The notes under the pieces: model-generated
The model's database searches: none
What the model was told of the DNA's origin: nothing
Seen by the model: only the letters and a program-made list of their open reading frames with translations
NCBI GenBank assembly: GCA_949840605.1
Contig: CATKXN010000103.1
Span: 1-10,095, forward strand
Source of the DNA: an uncultured Alistipes sp.
GTDB lineage: Bacteria > Bacteroidota > Bacteroidia > Bacteroidales > Rikenellaceae
DNA length: 10,095 nt
Direction of reading: 5' to 3'
Shown: positions 5,072-10,095 of the stretch, piece after piece
How positions within the stretch are numbered: the first letter of the stretch is position 1
How the letters are laid out: every line of letters starts with the position of its first letter
Position numbers and translations under genes: made by a program

Positions 5072-8000
5072 ATGAGTTCATTACGCAAAACGTGCCTGGC
5101 ACTGCTCGCCCTCGCGGTGTGCATGCCGCTATGTACGTTCGCTCAGATCACCGTGTCGGCCCGCCAGACGGCCATACGCTCGGTGATACAGCAGATAGAG
5201 CGCACAAGCGAATACCGCTTTTTCTACAACTCGTCGCTGCCGGACCTCGACCGCAAGGTGGATATCGAGGTGAAGAACGCAACCATCGGCGCGGCGCTCG
5301 ACAAACTCTTCGGCGGAACGGCCATCGCCTACACCGTCTCGAACTACCAGATCTCGCTCGCAGCCAAAAAGACGGAGGCGCCCCGGAATCTTACGGGTGT
5401 CGTCACCGGCGACCAGGGCGATAAGCTCGTCGGCGTAACGGTCATCGTCAAGGGTACCGGAAAAGCCTGCGCCACGAACGCCGAAGGCCGGTTCTCGTTC
5501 AACGAACCGTTGACCGACGCCACGCTGATCGTCCAGAGCATCGGCTACAAGACCCGGGAGGTTCCCGTGCAGGGGCGCTCCTCGCTCGACATCGTCCTCC
5601 ACGAAGAGTCGCTGCAGCTGGACGACGTCGTGGTGATCGGTTACGGCACGCTGGACAAACGCGAACTGACCTCGTCGGTCACCTCGCTCAAGAACGGCGA
5701 CCTGCTGGCGGGCAACACCGCCTCGCCGCTCCAGGCCATCGCCGGCAAGGTCCCGGGGCTGAATATCGTCTCGAAATCGGGCTCCGACCCCAACAGCGAC
5801 ATCACGATCCAGCTGCGCGGCGCCAACTCGATCAAGTCGGAGCAGGGACCGCTGATCGTGGTGGACGGCATCCCGGGCGGCAACATGAACATCCTGCAGA
5901 AAGAGGACATCGTGTCGATCGACGTGCTGAAAGACGCTTCGGCCGGCGCCATCTACGGAACGCGCGCCTCGGGCGGCGTGATCCTCGTGACGACCCGCAT
6001 GGGACAGGTCGGCGCGCCTGCGGTGAGCTACACGGGCGAATTCACCACCGAGACCGTGCGCCGCAAGGCCGAGGTGCTCTCGGCCGACGAATGGCTCGCC
6101 CACGGACAGGCCGACCGCGGCGGACGCACCGACTGGTTCGACGCCATCACCCGGACCCCCTTCACGCAGCGCCACATCGTGACGATGAGCGGCGGTACGA
6201 AGAACTTTTCGGCCTACGCCTCGCTTTTCTACAAGAATGCACAGGGCATGACCATCCGTTCGGACAAAAAGGAGATCGGCGGACGCTTCAACTTCAGGTT
6301 CCTGACCCTCAACGACCGGCTCGAACTGAGCGGGCGCCTCAACTACGTCGATTCGAAATCGAACATCGCGCCGAGCAGCATCTTCCGCGACGCCATGAAC
6401 CTCAACCCGACCATTCCGATCTACAACCCCGACGACCCCTCGGGCTACAGGATCCTCGAAGGCGAAGGCGAGTGGAACCCGGTGGCCGTGCTGGCCCTGA
6501 GCGAAAACGCGGACCATACAGCCCGTCTCCAGGCCGACATCAGCGCCAAACTGAACATCTACGACGGACTGAGCACCACGCTGACCGTGGGTACGGTGGG
6601 AACGACGGCCAACAAAGCCTACTGGGAATCGGCTCTCCACCGCCGCAGCCGCGAACTGGCGCGCAACGGCTATGCCGAGCAGAAATGGAGCACGCAGAAC
6701 ACCGAGTCGCTGGAGTGGATATTCAACTACAACAAACTCTTCGGAGCCCACTCGATCAAGGCCGTGGCCGGTTATTCCTACCAACGGCTGGGCCGCAAGG
6801 AGAAGTTCGAGGGCGACAACGCCGACTTTTCGGTCGACGGCACCAAGTGGTACAACATGGGCGAGGGTTCGTGGCTGAAAGCGGGCAAATCGTCGATCTA
6901 TTCGCACAAAGACCCGCTGGAAACGCTGGTGGCCTATTTCGCCCGCGTCAACTACACCTATGCCGACCGTTACCTCTTCTCGGTCAGCGCCCGCTACGAA
7001 GGTTCGTCGAAATTCGGCGCGAACAACCGCTACGGCTGGTTCCCGGCCGCGTCGGCCGCCTGGCGCATCTCGAACGAGAACTTCATGAAAGACGTGAAAT
7101 GGATCGACGACCTGCGCATCCGATTCGGCTACGGCCGCACGGGAAACGGATGGTTCACGCCCGGCGTCACGACCCGCATGTACAAGTACGACACCAGCAG
7201 CAGCGTCGTCCGCACATGGTATTTCAACGGCGCCTGGTCGTCGGTCTACGGACTGGCGCGCAACGTCAACCCCGACCTGCAGTGGGAGACCAAGGACGAA
7301 TATAACTTCGGCGTGGATTTCCAGGTCCTGAAAGGCCGCCTGAGCGGCAAGCTGGACGTCTACAAGCGCAAGGTCGACAACATGATCTACGACATCAGCG
7401 TCTCACAGCCGCCCGCCGTCTACGACAAGACGACGATGAACGTGGGTTCGATGGAGAACAACGGTTTCGAGATCGAACTGACGGGCGTGCCCGTCCGCAC
7501 GAAGGAGTGGAACTACACGACCTCGCTGCAGATCTCGCACAATAAAACCCGTCTGATTACGCTGTGGGGCAGTCAGACTCAGCAACCGCTGATGTCTTTC
7601 CCGACGCCGGGCAGTCCCGGCAATGCCGTAAATCTCGCTCCGGGTGAAGATATCGGCCGGTTCTACATCTGGAAATACGCCGGAATCGCCGACGACGGCA
7701 GCTGGCTGCTCTACGACAAGGACAACAACATCATCCCGGCCGCACAGAAGACTCCCGAAGACAAACGCTATATCGGCCAGGCCATGCCCGACGTGATCCT
7801 GTCGTGGGACAACAACATCACGTGGAAGAATTTCGACCTGTCGCTCTTCTTCCGCAGCTGGATCGGCAACGACGTCTTCAACATGACCGAGATGTACCAC
7901 GGCCTGCAGTCCGCGTCGGGACAGAACACCCGCAACCGCCTCAAGACGGCGTTCGGACGCAATGCCAACATCACGGGCGAAAAGGAGCTGTGCGACTACT

Positions 8001-8248
8001 TCCTCGAGGACGGTTCGTTCCTCAAACTCGACGCCGCGACGCTGGGTTACACGCTCCGCATCCCGTCGATCAAGAGCTACATCAAGAGCATCCGCTTCAC
8101 CTTCACGGCCCGCAACGTATTCTGCCTCACGAAGTACCGCGGCATCGACCCCGAAGTCAACACCAACGGACTGACTCCCGGATTCGAAGAGCTCGAAGTA
8201 TGGCCCTCGACCCGCGCATTCACGTTCGGCATCACGCTCAATCTATAA
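5072..8248 (+). CDS. SusC/RagA-family TonB-linked outer-membrane transporter with STN signalling domain
   Basis: A 1058-residue outer-membrane barrel that should import a ligand delivered by the SusD-like lipoprotein, powered by TonB. The signal peptide ends near CTFA|Q (24/25). An STN domain spans about 26-97 (AIRSVIQQIERTSEYRFFY, then VKNATIGAALDKLFGGTAIA); this is the domain that contacts the anti-sigma factor in FecA-like systems. A carboxypeptidase-regulatory-like domain follows at about 107-178 (LTGVVTGDQGDKLVGVTVIV, TNAEGRFSF). The SusC signature DDVVVIGYGTLDKRELTSSV is at 184-203. The plug covers about 204-308 and includes IQLRGANSIKSEQGPLIVVD and the family motif DASAGAIYGTRASGGVILVT. 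The rest is the 22-strand barrel, ending in the aromatic-containing strand RAFTFGITLNL. The length is normal for the family and no frameshift is seen. The ATG at 5072 gives a clean signal peptide. The stop is 18 bases before the SusD-like start, so the two are one transcript. The substrate cannot be deduced from sequence; a glycan is usual, peptides are possible. Confidence 0.96.
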   Translation: MSSLRKTCLALLALAVCMPLCTFAQITVSARQTAIRSVIQQIERTSEYRFFYNSSLPDLDRKVDIEVKNATIGAALDKLFGGTAIAYTVSNYQISLAAKKTEAPRNLTGVVTGDQGDKLVGVTVIVKGTGKACATNAEGRFSFNEPLTDATLIVQSIGYKTREVPVQGRSSLDIVLHEESLQLDDVVVIGYGTLDKRELTSSVTSLKNGDLLAGNTASPLQAIAGKVPGLNIVSKSGSDPNSDITIQLRGANSIKSEQGPLIVVDGIPGGNMNILQKEDIVSIDVLKDASAGAIYGTRASGGVILVTTRMGQVGAPAVSYTGEFTTETVRRKAEVLSADEWLAHGQADRGGRTDWFDAITRTPFTQRHIVTMSGGTKNFSAYASLFYKNAQGMTIRSDKKEIGGRFNFRFLTLNDRLELSGRLNYVDSKSNIAPSSIFRDAMNLNPTIPIYNPDDPSGYRILEGEGEWNPVAVLALSENADHTARLQADISAKLNIYDGLSTTLTVGTVGTTANKAYWESALHRRSRELARNGYAEQKWSTQNTESLEWIFNYNKLFGAHSIKAVAGYSYQRLGRKEKFEGDNADFSVDGTKWYNMGEGSWLKAGKSSIYSHKDPLETLVAYFARVNYTYADRYLFSVSARYEGSSKFGANNRYGWFPAASAAWRISNENFMKDVKWIDDLRIRFGYGRTGNGWFTPGVTTRMYKYDTSSSVVRTWYFNGAWSSVYGLARNVNPDLQWETKDEYNFGVDFQVLKGRLSGKLDVYKRKVDNMIYDISVSQPPAVYDKTTMNVGSMENNGFEIELTGVPVRTKEWNYTTSLQISHNKTRLITLWGSQTQQPLMSFPTPGSPGNAVNLAPGEDIGRFYIWKYAGIADDGSWLLYDKDNNIIPAAQKTPEDKRYIGQAMPDVILSWDNNITWKNFDLSLFFRSWIGNDVFNMTEMYHGLQSASGQNTRNRLKTAFGRNANITGEKELCDYFLEDGSFLKLDAATLGYTLRIPSIKSYIKSIRFTFTARNVFCLTKYRGIDPEVNTNGLTPGFEELEVWPSTRAFTFGITLNL

Positions 8249-8251
8249 TAT

Positions 8252-8259
8252 AAGGAGGA
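8252..8259 (+). promoter_or_regulatory. Strong Shine-Dalgarno for the SusD-like gene
   Basis: AAGGAGGA lies seven bases before the ATG at 8267, a near-perfect complement to the usual 16S rRNA 3' end. It sits in an AT-rich junction after the SusC stop. Most genes in Bacteroidota start without such a site, and none of the other visible starts here has one (2973, 3217, 3870, 5072, 9980). It supports the choice of start and may raise lipoprotein translation relative to the transporter. Confidence 0.75.
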
Positions 8260-8266
8260 TCAACCG

Positions 8267-9958
8267 ATGAAATCATATTCCATTAAAACCCACATAAGCA
8301 TCCTTGCGGCGACTGTCTGCCTGCTTTTCTCGGGATGCGCGCTCGAAGACGAATGGTACAGCGAAACGACGCCCGACACGTTTTTCCGGAACAAGGGCGA
8401 CGTCTACAAGGTGCTCAACCGTCCCTTCACCCACCTGTTCTGGTACGACGTAGGCCAGCGTCCGCCGCGTCGCTGGTATCTGCAGGAGATGACCGCCGAC
8501 CAGATGTCGATGCCCACGCGCGGCGAGGACTGGTACGACGGCGGGCACTTCGTCCGCCTGCACAGCCACAACTGGACGCCCGACGAATCGTCGATCAGCG
8601 ACACGTGGCGCGGTACGGCCATGGGCATCGCCCTGACCATCGAATGCCGCACGGACCTCGAACGGCTCGACTATCCCTCGCTGGGCCTCACCGAAAAGGA
8701 CAAGGCCGACCACATCAACCAGCTCAACGCGCTGATCGGCTATTTCTACCTGCGGGGGCTCGACTTCTTCGGGGCCTTCCCGATCTTCACCGACCTGTCG
8801 AAGCCCGCCGAGGGCCGCAGCAAGGCCGAAAAGGTCTACGCGCACACCGAGGGGCTGCTCAAAAACGCCCTCGAGAACCTCTATCCCAAGGAAGCCGGAT
8901 CGGAGGCGTCGAGCGTCATCAGCCGCGGAGCCGCCGCGACGCTGCTGGCACGCCTCTACTTCAACGCCGAATCCTATATCGGCGAGGAGCATTACGCCGA
9001 GTGCGCCAAACTCTGCGAGGACATCATCGGCGGCGAATACGGCAAATACGAACTGGACAAGACCTGGTACGGGCCGTTCAGTTTCGACAACCGCCAGTCG
9101 CAGGCGCTGATCTGGGCGCTGCCCTCGCGCAACACCGACCAGGAGATGTTCGACACGTTCTACCGCTACGGATTCCACTACAACATGAAACTCGTCTTCG
9201 AGGGGCTCTTCCAGCCCTACAACGGCTTCGGACTGACCCCCTCGCACGCACCCGACGGAAGTTCCTACAGCTATAGGCTCAACGGCCCCTACTCGAAATT
9301 CAACGACAAGGACCTGCGCAAAAAGCAGTACAAGTATCAGGGCGGCGGCAAATACGAGGGAATGCTGCAGCTGGGTGCGCAGGTCAAGCCCGACGGCACG
9401 CCCGTCACCTGCATCCGCGCCGGATACAGCGGCAAGCAGTTGGTGCTGGTCGACTACGTGGCGCTGATGTCGACGCTCCAGCCGGGGCAAAACCCCGCCA
9501 CGCTGCGTTCGTCGATGCTCGACGCCGAGGAGCCGAGCCTCTACCGGCTGGCCAAGTTCCCCGTAGCCCCGAAAGAGGACGAAAAGTGCTGGGGAGCTTT
9601 CTTCCCGATGATCCGCCTCGAAGAGGTTTACTACATGCTGGCCGAGTGCCGGATGCGCGCCGGACTGAAAAAGGAGGCCGCCGACCTGATCAATGAGGTG
9701 CGTTCGCGCGCATTCGAGAACCGGGAGGACCCCGATCCCGTCACCAAGGACAATCTCGACAAATACCGCATGGTCGACGAGTGGGGCATCGAGTTCCTGG
9801 GCGAAGGACGACGACGCACGGACCTGATCCGCTGGGGGATGTTCCTCACCGAGGAGTGGTGGGACCACAAGGCGTCGAACGACCCCTCGCGGCTGGTATT
9901 CCCCGTTCCGACGACCGCAATCGCCGGCAACGACAAACTGGCCAACGAACCGATATAA
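8267..9958 (+). CDS. SusD/RagB-family nutrient-binding outer-membrane lipoprotein
   Basis: A 563-residue surface lipoprotein that caps the SusC barrel and binds the ligand. The signal peptide (MKSYSIKTHISILAATVC) ends in lipobox LFSGC with the lipidated cysteine at 24. Acidic residues follow (ALEDEW), in line with the negatively charged export signal of surface lipoproteins in this phylum. Family hallmarks in order: FYLRGLDFFGAFPIFTD (160-176), GAAATLLARLYFNA (221-234), PMIRLEEVYYMLAECRMRAG (447-466), LINEVRSRA (474-482), and DEWGIEFLGEGRRRTDLIRW (504-523). These match the TPR-rich N-terminal part and the RagB/SusD C-terminal part. The C-terminus (LVFPVPTTAIAGNDKLANEPI) aligns with the usual P-I-P...N-P-x-L-x-Q-N-P-G-Y ending but is altered and ends early, lacking the final G-Y. 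Many aromatic residues could line the binding face, but ligand residues cannot be named. The gene is translationally close to SusC and is followed after 21 bases by an acyltransferase gene, so one operon is likely. Confidence 0.95.
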   Translation: MKSYSIKTHISILAATVCLLFSGCALEDEWYSETTPDTFFRNKGDVYKVLNRPFTHLFWYDVGQRPPRRWYLQEMTADQMSMPTRGEDWYDGGHFVRLHSHNWTPDESSISDTWRGTAMGIALTIECRTDLERLDYPSLGLTEKDKADHINQLNALIGYFYLRGLDFFGAFPIFTDLSKPAEGRSKAEKVYAHTEGLLKNALENLYPKEAGSEASSVISRGAAATLLARLYFNAESYIGEEHYAECAKLCEDIIGGEYGKYELDKTWYGPFSFDNRQSQALIWALPSRNTDQEMFDTFYRYGFHYNMKLVFEGLFQPYNGFGLTPSHAPDGSSYSYRLNGPYSKFNDKDLRKKQYKYQGGGKYEGMLQLGAQVKPDGTPVTCIRAGYSGKQLVLVDYVALMSTLQPGQNPATLRSSMLDAEEPSLYRLAKFPVAPKEDEKCWGAFFPMIRLEEVYYMLAECRMRAGLKKEAADLINEVRSRAFENREDPDPVTKDNLDKYRMVDEWGIEFLGEGRRRTDLIRWGMFLTEEWWDHKASNDPSRLVFPVPTTAIAGNDKLANEPI

Positions 9959-9979
9959 CCGCACCGCACGACGTTTCGT

Positions 9980-10095
9980 ATGAAACCCAACCAAAGACTC
10001 CTTTCGCTGGATGCCCTGCGGGGATTCGACATGCTCTTCATCATGGGCTTCTCGGGTCTCGTGGCGTCGCTGTGCGCCCTGTGGCCCAATGCCTT
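9980..10095 (+). CDS. HGSNAT/DUF5009-like membrane acyltransferase, 5' end only
   Basis: The first 38 codons of a gene cut by the right edge. The peptide starts MKPNQRLLSLDALRGFDMLF and continues IMGFSGLVASLCALWP. The S-L-D-A-L-R-G-F-D-M motif leading into the first membrane helix is the hallmark of the YeiB/HGSNAT-like acyltransferase group (DUF5009/COG4299 type). Characterised eukaryotic HGSNAT moves an acetyl group from cytosolic acetyl-CoA across a membrane onto terminal glucosamine of heparan sulfate; the bacterial proteins are assumed to acetylate amino sugars but are little tested. The ATG at 9980 is 21 bases after the SusD-like stop, with no promoter between, so it should be co-transcribed. 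This would place an inner-membrane sugar-modifying step in the uptake operon. The rest of the gene, including catalytic residues, is not visible; related non-HGSNAT acyltransferases with the same N-terminal motif remain possible. Confidence 0.75.
   Translation, partial: MKPNQRLLSLDALRGFDMLFIMGFSGLVASLCALWPNA

Noticed and set aside
5129..6907. A 592-residue open frame on the minus strand within the SusC-like gene.
   Set aside because: Composition typical of a GC-rich shadow frame, no family resemblance, and the opposite strand encodes unmistakable STN, plug and barrel sequence.
8273..9994. A 573-residue open frame on the minus strand covering the SusD-like gene.
   Set aside because: It mirrors the SusD-like gene almost exactly and has no domain or plausible start signal; it results from codon bias.

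Overview
The window looks like chromosomal DNA from a high-GC member of the Bacteroidota, most likely Alistipes or a close relative. The main reason is its gene content: a Bacteroidota-type ECF sigma factor, a FecR-type anti-sigma factor, a SusC-like TonB-dependent transporter with an STN signalling domain, and a SusD-like lipoprotein, in that order. The GC- and C-ending codon bias fits Alistipes better than Bacteroides. The genus is inferred from style, not shown by a marker gene.

Layout. Positions 2-172 hold the 3' end of a MazG-like nucleotide pyrophosphohydrolase. A strong hairpin (182-214) separates it from a convergent gene on the minus strand (232-2973). That gene encodes a 913-residue lipoprotein with four Ig/BACON-like repeats and then a GLUG-type beta-solenoid. 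A regulatory gap (2974-3216) separates it from a divergent plus-strand locus. This locus contains an ECF sigma factor (3217-3807), its probable FecR-like anti-sigma factor (3870-4904), a SusC/RagA transporter (5072-8248), a SusD/RagB lipoprotein (8267-9958) and the first 38 codons of a HGSNAT/DUF5009-like membrane acyltransferase (9980 to the right edge).

How the genes probably work together (inference from the known FecI-FecR-FecA scheme and SusCD biology). The SusD lipoprotein and SusC barrel capture and import a glycan or similar ligand. The periplasmic STN domain of SusC signals to the C-terminal domain of the anti-sigma factor. The sigma factor is then released and turns on the susCD operon. 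An ECF-like promoter (GGGAAC, 16-base gap, GGTATT) lies 55 bases before the susC start and is a candidate target. The downstream acyltransferase hints at an amino-sugar ligand, but no glycosidase or other degradative enzyme is visible here, so the substrate is unknown.

The most unusual points are a run of nine G inside the sigma gene, placed so that slippage would remove the promoter-recognition region 4; the candidate ECF promoter before susC; the large repeat-rich lipoprotein divergent from the regulatory genes; and a near-perfect Shine-Dalgarno before susD in a lineage that seldom uses one. No tRNA, rRNA, CRISPR, insertion sequence or phage gene was seen. Nothing here is clearly a wholly new system; it is a recognisable family arrangement with a few details worth testing.
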